Assembly (NCBI GenBank): GCA_007124475.1
Contig: SLFB01000257.1
Span: 1 to 10,371, forward strand
Source: Vibrio sp.
Lineage (GTDB): Bacteria; Pseudomonadota; Gammaproteobacteria; Enterobacterales; Vibrionaceae
DNA: 10,371 nucleotides
Direction of reading: 5' to 3'
This document shows, one piece after another, positions 1 through 6,522 of this stretch; the first letter of the stretch is position 1, and each line of letters opens with the position of its first letter. The position numbers and the translations under genes were made by a program. The notes under the pieces were generated by a model, which saw only the letters and a program-made list of their open reading frames with translations, searched no databases and had not been told where the DNA came from.

Positions 1-1
1 A

Positions 2-133
2 AAAGCTGATGAAAAATGGTTTTGGACCACTGACTTTTATCTATTGGATGCATATACCAAAGGTGATCTCGATCAGCTCTTAGGCCAAAACCTTAGAGTA
101 CTAGACTCCTTACCCGTCGCTGAATGGCGATAA
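2..133 (+). CDS. C-terminal end of an unrecognised protein (partial)
   Basis: An open frame runs in from the left edge and ends at TAA 131-133, giving the last 43 residues of a protein whose start lies outside the window. The visible part is rich in Leu, Asp and Trp (it begins KADEKWFW and ends VAEWR) and looks like a soluble, helical C-terminus; no motif is present that I can assign to a family. Coding is supported by the absence of stops and by a hairpin region just after the stop. About 165 nt separate it from the binding-protein gene, so it is probably not part of the transporter operon. Function is left open. Confidence 0.55.
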   Translation, partial: KADEKWFWTTDFYLLDAYTKGDLDQLLGQNLRVLDSLPVAEWR

Positions 134-158
134 GGAAAACTAGCACACTAATATTTAA

Positions 159-189
159 GCCTCTCCGCTCATTTTTTGAGCCGAGGGGC
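159..189 (+). terminator. Imperfect hairpin after the partial gene, possible terminator
   Basis: A 13-nt left arm (159-171) pairs with 177-189 around a five-T loop, with one G-T wobble and one C-C mismatch. It lies 25 nt after the stop of the partial gene. No T-tract follows on the + strand, so it is a weak intrinsic-terminator candidate. A second small hairpin (AAGCTA-GAGA-TAGCTT, 194-209) follows at once, leading into an AT-rich stretch. Confidence 0.4.
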
Positions 190-239
190 ATTAAAGCTAG
201 AGATAGCTTCAATTATTTACTTGCTATTATTCGCTTTTA

Positions 240-268
240 TTGAACCAAAATAACAAATATGCAACATT
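240..268 (+). promoter_or_regulatory. Tentative promoter of the peptide-transporter operon
   Basis: The AT-rich leader before the binding-protein gene contains TTGAAC (240-245), a 17-nt spacer and AACATT (263-268). The -35 element is fair and the -10 element poor. It is the best-spaced pair I could find in this spacer and would give an untranslated leader of roughly 25 nt. This is an inference by eye only; no operator for a known regulator was recognised. Confidence 0.22.
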
Positions 269-298
269 ACCCATTGAATTACACATGGAGCCGTGATG

Positions 299-1951
299 AT
301 GAAAAAAACACTCTTAGCCGTCGCCCTAAGCAGTAGCATGCTGAGTGCGGCAGCTCTTGCCAATGATCTTTCTTTTGGTATTACCCAATACCCAAGCAAT
401 TTACACCCAGTTATTGACTCAATGACCGCCAATTCGTTGATCATGGGAACCGCATTTAGAGATATGGTCGCTTATAACCACGAGTGGCAAAACTTCTGTA
501 TGCTTTGTAAACAAACTCCATCATTAGACAACGGGTTAGCAGAAAAATACACTCGAGAAGATGGTACTGTCGGGATAAAGCTGACCGTAGAGTTAAAAGA
601 TGACTTATATTGGGGAGATGGTACCCCTATCACCACCAAAGACGTCTTGCTCTCTCATGCCGTCATGACCGACCCTAACGTAAAAGGCATTCCAGGCCTA
701 GAAAGTAACCGGATCATGGAAAAAGTGGTCGCCTTAGATGATAAAAAATTCGAAGTCTATCTCAATCGCGCTCACTTTAAATATCGTGACTATATTCCAT
801 CGGTACTACCAGCGCATTTAGAAGAAGAGATTTACCGTCAAGACCCTGCCACCTATGACCGTCGCACTCTGTATGTGACGCAACCGACCAATCCGGGCTT
901 GTACAATGGACCATTTCGAATCACTCAAGTCTCTCAAGGTAGCTTTATTACTTTAGAGCGTAATGAGCACTGGAAAGGTCAAGCACCGGATTTTAATCGC
1001 CTGATCTTTAAAGTGGTTGAAAACACAGCGGCGCTAGAAGCTCATTTATTATCAGGATCAGTTGACTATATTCCCGGTGAGCTGGGCTTTTCTATCGAGC
1101 AAGCACTCCAATTTGAAAAACGCCAAGGTAACCGCTTTAACGTAGAGTATGCGCCAGGATTACTGTACGAGCATCTTGACACCCAGATGGATAACCCTCA
1201 CCTAGCCATTCGTGAAGTTCGTCAGGCACTCATGTATGGCATGAACCGTGAAGAACTGGTTAATCGCCTCTTTGAAGGTCGTCAGCCTGTGGCTCATACC
1301 AATGTGCACCCACTGGATGTGACCTTTTTTGAAGATGTGCATCAATATAGCTATGATCCGGTTAAGGCTCGTAAGCTACTAGAGCAAGCTGGCTACACCA
1401 TGCGTAATAACGTCATGGTCGATAAAGAAGGTCGCCCATTACAGCTCGAGCTGATGACTACCGCTGGTAACCGCACCCGCGAGCTGGTTCAGCAAGTATT
1501 ACAATCACAATGGCGACAAATCGGCGTTCGTGTGCAAATTAATAACCAACCGGCACGCGTATTCTTTGGTGAAACCCTCAATCAACGTAAACATCAAGCA
1601 TTGGCGATGTTTGCTTGGGCATCCGCTCCTGAAAGCCCACCACTAACGACCCTACACTCAGCGCAAATTCCATCAGCTGAGAATAACTGGGCGGGTCAAA
1701 ACTATATTGGGTACAACAACCCAGAAATGGATGCTTTATTAGAGAAAATTGAAGTTGAACTCGATGATGAAGCCCGTCATCAGTTGTTCCATAAAATGCA
1801 ATCTCTTTATGCTGAAGATTTACCAGCACTGCCTCTGTACTTCCGTGCTGATAGCTACGTGATGCCAAAATGGCTCAAAGGCATTCGTCCAACGGGTCAC
1901 AAGTATCCTTCTACCTTATGGGTAGAAGAATGGCGTAAAGATGGGGCATAA
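299..1951 (+). CDS. Periplasmic substrate-binding protein of a Dpp/Opp-type ABC importer
   Basis: This is the family 5 extracellular solute-binding protein (SBP_bac_5) of a peptide/nickel-type importer, about 550 residues, the usual length for the family. It starts with a Sec signal peptide: basic MKK, a hydrophobic core and an ALA cleavage site after residue 21. There is no lipobox, so it should be soluble in the periplasm. Family hallmarks include the early ITQYPSNLHP stretch, WGDGTPITTKDV near residue 105, and GLYNGPFRI followed by LERNEHWKG near 200-225. I prefer ATG 299, which lies 8 nt after GGAG (287-290); ATG 296 or GTG 293 are possible but closer to it. The mature protein has only two cysteines, in a CMLC (CxxC) motif at residues 67-70. 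The gene is first in the operon and its stop is 4 nt before the first ATPase start. The substrate (di- or oligopeptide, or another small solute) cannot be decided from sequence. Confidence 0.9.
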   Translation: MKKTLLAVALSSSMLSAAALANDLSFGITQYPSNLHPVIDSMTANSLIMGTAFRDMVAYNHEWQNFCMLCKQTPSLDNGLAEKYTREDGTVGIKLTVELKDDLYWGDGTPITTKDVLLSHAVMTDPNVKGIPGLESNRIMEKVVALDDKKFEVYLNRAHFKYRDYIPSVLPAHLEEEIYRQDPATYDRRTLYVTQPTNPGLYNGPFRITQVSQGSFITLERNEHWKGQAPDFNRLIFKVVENTAALEAHLLSGSVDYIPGELGFSIEQALQFEKRQGNRFNVEYAPGLLYEHLDTQMDNPHLAIREVRQALMYGMNREELVNRLFEGRQPVAHTNVHPLDVTFFEDVHQYSYDPVKARKLLEQAGYTMRNNVMVDKEGRPLQLELMTTAGNRTRELVQQVLQSQWRQIGVRVQINNQPARVFFGETLNQRKHQALAMFAWASAPESPPLTTLHSAQIPSAENNWAGQNYIGYNNPEMDALLEKIEVELDDEARHQLFHKMQSLYAEDLPALPLYFRADSYVMPKWLKGIRPTGHKYPSTLWVEEWRKDGA

Positions 1952-1955
1952 ACCA

Positions 1956-2924
1956 ATGAGCGAAGTATTATTAGATGTAAACCAATTACGGGTGACCTTT
2001 AACGGTCACCCGGCCGTGCATGATGTTAGCTACCGTATTCACGAAGGTGAAATTGTCGGTATTGTCGGTGAATCTGGTTGTGGTAAAAGCCTCGCTTCTC
2101 TCACTTTGATGGGCTTGCAGCCAAGTGTCATGCAAGCGTCTGGCTCAGTGAACTTTGCTGGACACAACATTCTGACTAATAGCCCACAGCAATGGCAAAA
2201 ACTACGTGGTGAAGGCATTGCGATGATTTTCCAAGAGCCGATGACCGCGCTAAACCCTGTCGTGACGGTTGGTGACCAAATCGCAGAGATGTTCATTCTT
2301 CATCAAGGGGACAATAAAGTACAAGCGCGTCAAAAAGCCATTGAAATGCTGGAACAAGTTCATATCCCTGACCCACTCCGCCGAGCAAAAGCTTACCCAC
2401 ATGAGCTTTCAGGTGGCATGCGCCAACGAGTAATGATAGCGATGGCCTTAGCTTGTCGACCTAAATTGATCATTGCTGATGAACCAACGACAGCGCTTGA
2501 TGTTACCGTACAAGCGCAAGTCCTAGATCTGCTTGAAGAACTACGTGAAACCACCGGAACCGCCATCCAGTTTATTAGCCACAACTTAGGGGTTGTCTCA
2601 CAGTTAGCGGATCGCGTGGTAGTAATGTACGCAGGTCGCGTGGTGGAAGAAGGCACCTCAGACCAATTGTTTAGCGAGCCGCAACACCCTTATACACAAG
2701 GATTGCTGGCGACGCTACCTCGTATCGGTCATCGTCAAGCACGCTTACCAGCCATTGCCGGTAGTGTACCTCCGCTAGGACAACGTGGTACTGGCTGTCC
2801 TTTTGTTGACCGTTGCCAGCATGCTCGTGCTATCTGTCACCAAGAGATGCCCATGACACGCTCGCTTTCTCATTCACACAGCGTTGCTTGTCATAACGTG
2901 GAGGTTGTTGCTCATGCTAGTTAA
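1956..2924 (+). CDS. ABC importer ATPase, DppD/OppD-like
   Basis: This is the cytoplasmic nucleotide-binding subunit that, paired with the next gene's product, powers the importer. Numbered from ATG 1956 (322 aa), it shows Walker A GESGCGKS at 38-45, the Q-loop Gln near 93, signature LSGGM at 151-155, Walker B LIIADE at 171-176 and the switch His near 209. The C-terminal oligopeptide/dipeptide extension carries cysteines near 281, 287, 294 and 312 in a C-x5-C-x6-C...C pattern, which in Dpp-type ATPases is associated with an iron-sulfur cluster (family knowledge). I chose ATG 1956 over ATG 1941 because GGGG (1943-1946) sits 9 nt ahead and the 1941 start would overlap the upstream stop without a good ribosome site. 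The 3' end overlaps the next gene by 11 nt, suggesting translational coupling. LSGGM instead of LSGGQ is usual in the OppD/DppD branch. Confidence 0.9.
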   Translation: MSEVLLDVNQLRVTFNGHPAVHDVSYRIHEGEIVGIVGESGCGKSLASLTLMGLQPSVMQASGSVNFAGHNILTNSPQQWQKLRGEGIAMIFQEPMTALNPVVTVGDQIAEMFILHQGDNKVQARQKAIEMLEQVHIPDPLRRAKAYPHELSGGMRQRVMIAMALACRPKLIIADEPTTALDVTVQAQVLDLLEELRETTGTAIQFISHNLGVVSQLADRVVVMYAGRVVEEGTSDQLFSEPQHPYTQGLLATLPRIGHRQARLPAIAGSVPPLGQRGTGCPFVDRCQHARAICHQEMPMTRSLSHSHSVACHNVEVVAHAS

Positions 2925-3942
2925 ATTGGAGAATGTTAGCCAAGCTTACCCGATTGGCGATAGTGACTTTTTTGGTCGTCATCAGCAATATCTACACGCT
3001 GTCGATGATATTTCACTGCATATTACCAAAGGTGAGACGCTAGCCATTGTCGGTGAATCTGGCTGTGGTAAATCGACATTGGGTCGTATGGTGTCCTTAC
3101 TAGAAAAACCAAGCAAAGGTGAAGTCTATATCGGCGGTCAGCCAACGGCTAACTTAAGTAAAAAAGACATGAAAGCACTGCGTAAACAGCTTGGCTTAGT
3201 ATTTCAAGACCCGTACTCAGCGCTCAATCCGCGGATGACTATTTCACAGCTGGTATCTGAACCTTTAGAGGTATATGGCATCGGCAATCGCCAGCAGCAG
3301 CGTGAAAAGGTATTAGAAGCGCTCAAGTCTGTCGGTCTTAGCGAAGATGCACTTAACCGTTATCCTCATGAGTTCTCTGGTGGTCAACGACAACGGATTT
3401 GTATTGCTCGTGCTTTGGTCTTAGATCCTGAACTGATCATTGCCGATGAACCATTATCAGCTTTGGATGTTTCAGTGCAGAGCCAAGTGCTAAACCTATT
3501 CGTGGAGTTAAAAGAGTCACGCCAGCTGTCTTTTTTCTTTATCAGTCATGATATGGCCGTGGTCGATCACCTCGCCGATACCGTCATCGTGATGTATTTA
3601 GGTCGAATCGTTGAGCAAGCGCCACGAGAAGTCTTTTTCTCTAACCCAGCGCACCCTTATAGCCAAGCGTTACTCGCTGCCGTACCTGAAGTCGCTTTAG
3701 GCCGTCGACGTAAAGGTTTAGCACTGCAAGGGGATGTGCCAAGCCCAATTAATCCACCATCGGGTTGCACTTTCCATCCTCGCTGTGCCCATGCTGATGA
3801 TTTATGCCGTCAAAAGAAACCGGCGATGCAGACTCTAGAGCATGCTAAACATCAGGTAGCATGCCACTACCCACAACGGGTCATTGCCACCAGCTCGGCC
3901 ACCAACAATGAAACTCATATTGCTGTTACGGAGGTTTCATGA
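2914..3942 (+). CDS. ABC importer ATPase, DppF/OppF-like
   Basis: This is the second cytoplasmic ATPase of the importer, 342 aa from ATG 2914. It has Walker A GESGCGKST at 48-56, the Q-loop Gln near 98, signature FSGGQ at 154-158, Walker B LIIADE at 174-179 and the switch His near 212. A C-terminal Cys-rich tail (cysteines near 285, 291, 298 and 317) mirrors that of the DppD-like partner. The start is decided by GGAGG (2900-2904), 9 nt ahead of ATG 2914; an upstream TTG at 2884 lacks this support. The gene begins inside the end of the previous one (11-nt overlap), and its stop overlaps the next start in an ATGA, so the two ATPases and the permease should be made together. The last 20 or so residues are polar and probably disordered. 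Confidence 0.9.
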   Translation: MLVKLENVSQAYPIGDSDFFGRHQQYLHAVDDISLHITKGETLAIVGESGCGKSTLGRMVSLLEKPSKGEVYIGGQPTANLSKKDMKALRKQLGLVFQDPYSALNPRMTISQLVSEPLEVYGIGNRQQQREKVLEALKSVGLSEDALNRYPHEFSGGQRQRICIARALVLDPELIIADEPLSALDVSVQSQVLNLFVELKESRQLSFFFISHDMAVVDHLADTVIVMYLGRIVEQAPREVFFSNPAHPYSQALLAAVPEVALGRRRKGLALQGDVPSPINPPSGCTFHPRCAHADDLCRQKKPAMQTLEHAKHQVACHYPQRVIATSSATNNETHIAVTEVS

Positions 3943-4907
3943 AAACCTATTTAGCTCATCGCTTTATACAAAGCCTGTTGGTTTTGTTATTTGTTTCTTT
4001 TGTTTCTTATAGCCTCATTGGTTTAATGCCTGGCGATCCGATTGATATGATGTTTGAATCTGATCCAAGTATGACACCTGCAGACGTGGCAAGAATGAAA
4101 GCCTTATATGGTTTAGACCAACCACTAATCACCCGTTACTGGCACTGGTTAACCTCTGCGCTACAAGGAGATTTTGGTTATTCGCGCCTCTATTCTCAAC
4201 CAGCGATTGATGTGTTAATCCCTGCGGTAATCAATACCTTAAAGTTGGTTGGTTTCGCCACTTTCTTCTCACTCGCTATCGCGATTCCAGTTGGTATTAT
4301 CGCCGCGTTAAAACACCGGAGCTGGGCGGATTACGTTATTAGTTTTACCGCCTTTGTCGGCTTTTCAACTCCAGCGTTTTGGTTAGCGCTGATGCTGATT
4401 TTGCTGTTCTCGGTAACGCTAGGTTGGTTCCCTGCTGGCGGTACCGGACAGGCTGAAGGTGGCGGCTTTTGGCTCACCGCTAAACACATGGTATTGCCAA
4501 CCATCACCTTAACGGTCCTGAACGTCGCCAGCCATTCTCGTTATGTGCGTGGCACCATGCTCGAAGTGATGCGCCAAGATTATATCCGCACCGCAAAAGC
4601 TAAAGGCGCTGACAGTAAACGAGTAGTTATCCACCACGCGCTGCGTAATGCCATGATCCCGCTAGTGACTATCGTGGCTCTTGATATTGGCTTTATGCTA
4701 TCAGGCGCTTTGATCACTGAAACTATTTTTGCTTGGCCTGGTATGGGTAAACTCATCTTTGATGCCATTATGGGTAATGACTATAATTTGGCGTTACTTG
4801 GCTTAATGGTCATCACCTTTACTGCCCTATTGGGTAATTTAGTGGCTGACTTATTATACGCCAAACTCGATCCGCGGATTTCACTCAGTCGAGGCGCAAC
4901 ATCATGA
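3939..4907 (+). CDS. ABC importer inner-membrane permease, DppB-like
   Basis: This is one of two permease subunits forming the transport channel in the inner membrane. The 322-residue length is normal for DppB. Hydrophobic segments lie near residues 9-30, 100-124, 133-160, 184-198, 240-260 and 285-305, fitting the six-helix DppB/OppB topology. The N-terminal helix followed by MPGDP (30-34) is typical of this branch. The binding-protein-dependent transport (EAA) loop that docks on the ATPases spans about 209-241 (EVMRQDYIRTAKAKG...). The start codon overlaps the previous stop (ATGA, 3939-3942), with GGAGG (3930-3934) only 4 nt ahead. The stop again overlaps the next start in an ATGA. Substrate specificity cannot be inferred from this subunit. 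Confidence 0.9.
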   Translation: MKTYLAHRFIQSLLVLLFVSFVSYSLIGLMPGDPIDMMFESDPSMTPADVARMKALYGLDQPLITRYWHWLTSALQGDFGYSRLYSQPAIDVLIPAVINTLKLVGFATFFSLAIAIPVGIIAALKHRSWADYVISFTAFVGFSTPAFWLALMLILLFSVTLGWFPAGGTGQAEGGGFWLTAKHMVLPTITLTVLNVASHSRYVRGTMLEVMRQDYIRTAKAKGADSKRVVIHHALRNAMIPLVTIVALDIGFMLSGALITETIFAWPGMGKLIFDAIMGNDYNLALLGLMVITFTALLGNLVADLLYAKLDPRISLSRGATS

Positions 4908-5857
4908 GCCAAGGAACTACAACAATGAACGCTAATGTTACCCTAACGGAACAGCCCAAAGCGCAGCCAAGTGTTTCTCCTTGGCGCTTAGTTTGGAATC
5001 GTTTTAAACGCCACAAAGCCGGTGTAGTGAGCGCCATCTTTGTCATCCTGTTAGTGATCTTATGTTTTTCTGCTTCACTAATCGCAAGCTGGATGGGACA
5101 TGACCCATTTGAAGTTAACTTCTTTGCGCGCTTAGAGCCAGCCAGTGGCACACATTGGTTAGGCACCGATGAACTAGGTCGCGATGTGTTTCTTCGCCTT
5201 TTATATGGCGGTCAAATCTCATTAATGGTCGGCGCGGTTGCCGCTTTCGCAACAGCAATTATCGGTAGTTTGATCGGCGTATGCGCCGGCTACTTCGGTG
5301 GAAAAATCGATGCCGTACTGATGCGTATTGCTGACTTTACGTTATCACTACCAACCTTACCGCTGATGATCGTATTAGCTGCTGTAGACTTAAGGAAAAT
5401 TGGTCTACCCGATGAGTGGGTACAAGGGGATACAATTAGCCTATTGCGCATTATCGTGATTGTAGCTCTGTTTGGCTGGCCGACTACCGCTCGTCTCGTT
5501 CGTTCAGGAACCTTGTCGGTACGTGAGCGTGAATACGTTAAGGCAGCGGTTGGTTATGGTGCTTCTTCGGCGCGTATTATTCGCAAGCACGTGTTGCCAA
5601 ACGTGTTATCTCCGGTGATCATTTCGACTACCATGGCATTAGGTGGCGTTATTCTGCTAGAAAGTGCGTTATCATTCCTTGGTTTAGGCATTCAACCTCC
5701 CCTACCGTCATGGGGTAATATGCTACAAAACGCTCAAGAGATGATTTGGCAATCACCTGGGTTGGCTATTTATCCTGGTGTAGCCATTTTATTCACGGTA
5801 ATGGCCTTTAACTTTTTAGGTGATGCACTGCAAGATGCTTTAGACCCGAAAGCTTAA
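4904..5857 (+). CDS. ABC importer inner-membrane permease, DppC-like
   Basis: This is the second permease subunit and partner of the DppB-like protein. It is 317 aa from ATG 4904. A polar cytoplasmic N-terminus (1-38) leads to the first helix (about 39-62), then the DppC hallmark HWLGTDELGRDVFLR (84-98), helices near 103-130, 142-162, 182-197 and 237-258, and a last one near 287-306. The EAA loop spans about 206-236 (VREREYVKAAVGYGA...). Two starts are plausible: ATG 4904 overlaps the previous stop and has GAGG (4891-4894) 9 nt ahead, while ATG 4925 has its own AAGGA (4911-4915) also 9 nt ahead. I kept the first because of the ATGA coupling. It is the last gene of the operon, 21 nt before a strong intrinsic terminator. 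Confidence 0.9.
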   Translation: MSQGTTTMNANVTLTEQPKAQPSVSPWRLVWNRFKRHKAGVVSAIFVILLVILCFSASLIASWMGHDPFEVNFFARLEPASGTHWLGTDELGRDVFLRLLYGGQISLMVGAVAAFATAIIGSLIGVCAGYFGGKIDAVLMRIADFTLSLPTLPLMIVLAAVDLRKIGLPDEWVQGDTISLLRIIVIVALFGWPTTARLVRSGTLSVREREYVKAAVGYGASSARIIRKHVLPNVLSPVIISTTMALGGVILLESALSFLGLGIQPPLPSWGNMLQNAQEMIWQSPGLAIYPGVAILFTVMAFNFLGDALQDALDPKA

Positions 5858-5878
5858 TTCTCACCATAAACTCTCATC

Positions 5879-5906
5879 AAGCAGCTCTTCTAGAGCTGCT
5901 TTTTTA
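5879..5906 (+). terminator. Rho-independent terminator of the ABC importer operon
   Basis: A perfect stem AAGCAGCTC / GAGCTGCTT (5879-5887 with 5893-5901) encloses a five-base loop (TTCTA) and runs directly into a T-tract ending at 5906. It lies 21 nt after the stop of the DppC-like gene, so it ends the five-gene transcript. Confidence 0.92.
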
Positions 5907-5966
5907 TCTTTTGAGTAAGATTATTTTTACTTATTTTACTTGAAGTTATTATTTTCAAACCTTACT

Positions 5967-6094
5967 TATACCCAAACAACTTGGAGTTGCAGGTAGGCGG
6001 CAAGTGAGTAAGTCCCCATGAGCATAGATAGACTATGTGATTGGGGCGAACGAACGTAGCCAACAACCCTGCAGCTTCAAGTAGGAAGGGTATA
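5967..6094. repeat. ERIC-type intergenic repeat element
   Basis: This 128-bp imperfect palindrome is bounded by TATACCC (5967-5973) and GGGTATA (6088-6094). Inner arms are also complementary: TTGGAGTTGCAGG (5981-5993) against CCCTGCAGCTTCAAG (6067-6081), and CCCC (6014-6017) against GGGG (6043-6046) around a small central stem. Length and sequence match the enterobacterial repetitive intergenic consensus as I remember it (about 127 bp), including the blocks targeted by the standard ERIC primers (GTGATTGGGGCGAACG and GTAAGTCCCCATGAGC). ERIC elements are non-coding, lie between genes, are transcribed with them and can fold into long hairpins. Here it sits between the importer terminator and a small + strand gene, so it may form part of that gene's leader. 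Confidence 0.88.
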
Positions 6095-6154
6095 TAAGAT
6101 AAGGCATCCACCACATCTTCATTGACTCTTAATTACGCTTATATGGGAGTAACG

Positions 6155-6364
6155 ATGAATAACTTACCGCATCTTCATTTACACATTCATGAATCTTCAT
6201 CAGGTACAGCCAACGCTTCTTGGCCTGCCGTAATGAGTTTTCCTCAGTGCCATCGAGATAAGCTGTTCTTACCAGAACCCAAACACGTCGTTTTTATACC
6301 GAACCTTTGGTTTTGGTTAGAAGTCATGAGACAAGCAAAACTATGGCAACCAACGATCCATTAA
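6155..6364 (+). CDS. Small His-rich protein of unknown function
   Basis: This open frame of 69 codons starts at ATG 6155, which lies 5 nt after GGGAG (6145-6149), and ends at TAA 6362-6364. I do not recognise it. The N-terminus has alternating histidines in HLHLHIH (residues 6-12), which in an extended strand would put four imidazoles on one face, plus a Cys-His pair at 32-33 (QCHR). The C-terminal half is aromatic and hydrophobic (FIPNLWFWLEVM, about 48-59), too short and too mixed for a confident membrane helix. No signal peptide is evident. It stands alone, after the ERIC repeat and converging on the aspartokinase gene. A metal-binding role is conceivable from the histidines but is not shown. 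It could also be a chance or decaying frame; the good ribosome site argues for a real gene. Confidence 0.5.
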   Translation: MNNLPHLHLHIHESSSGTANASWPAVMSFPQCHRDKLFLPEPKHVVFIPNLWFWLEVMRQAKLWQPTIH

Positions 6365-6450
6365 TAAGCAAGTGACTTGGCTACTATTCATCTCCACCAC
6401 CATAGATGACTATCTCGTTATCGCGAATAGTGGGTGTTACACCTGAGTAG

Positions 6451-6497
6451 GGCAAGAAAAAACAAAGCCGCGATAAGTCAATCATCCTTATCGCGGC
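6451..6497 (-). terminator. Rho-independent terminator of the ectoine operon
   Basis: A perfect 11-bp stem (6467-6477 with 6487-6497, GCCGCGATAAG / CTTATCGCGGC) has a nine-base loop. Read on the minus strand it is followed by a T-rich run (complement of the A-rich 6456-6466). It lies 25 nt past the aspartokinase stop. On the + strand no T-tract follows, so it should mainly serve the minus-strand operon. Confidence 0.9.
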
Positions 6498-6522
6498 AAA
6501 ATATCGAGCATCAATACTATCT

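Noticed and set aside
1578..1868. A 96-codon open frame on the minus strand inside the binding-protein gene.
   Set aside because: It lies fully antisense to a well-supported gene and encodes no recognisable motif; other antisense frames within the importer and ectoine genes were dropped for the same reason.
6122..6154. TTGACT (6122-6127) as a promoter -35 for the small gene, or a start codon there.
   Set aside because: No -10 element lies at a workable distance, and the TTG has no ribosome site while ATG 6155 has one.
6383..6431. Inverted repeat ACTATTC...GAATAGT, 35 nt apart, after the small gene.
   Set aside because: The long loop and lack of a T-tract make it a poor terminator, and a 7-bp match is expected by chance in a spacer of this size.
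6433..6443. Eleven-base odd palindrome GGTGTTACACC.
   Set aside because: Short, a single copy, and not placed at a promoter of either converging gene.
6419..6495. TTATCGCG at 6419-6426 and again at 6488-6495, which could compete to pair with CGCGATAA in the terminator.
   Set aside because: An eight-base match is thin support for an antiterminator switch, and there is no upstream leader gene or ligand-binding fold.
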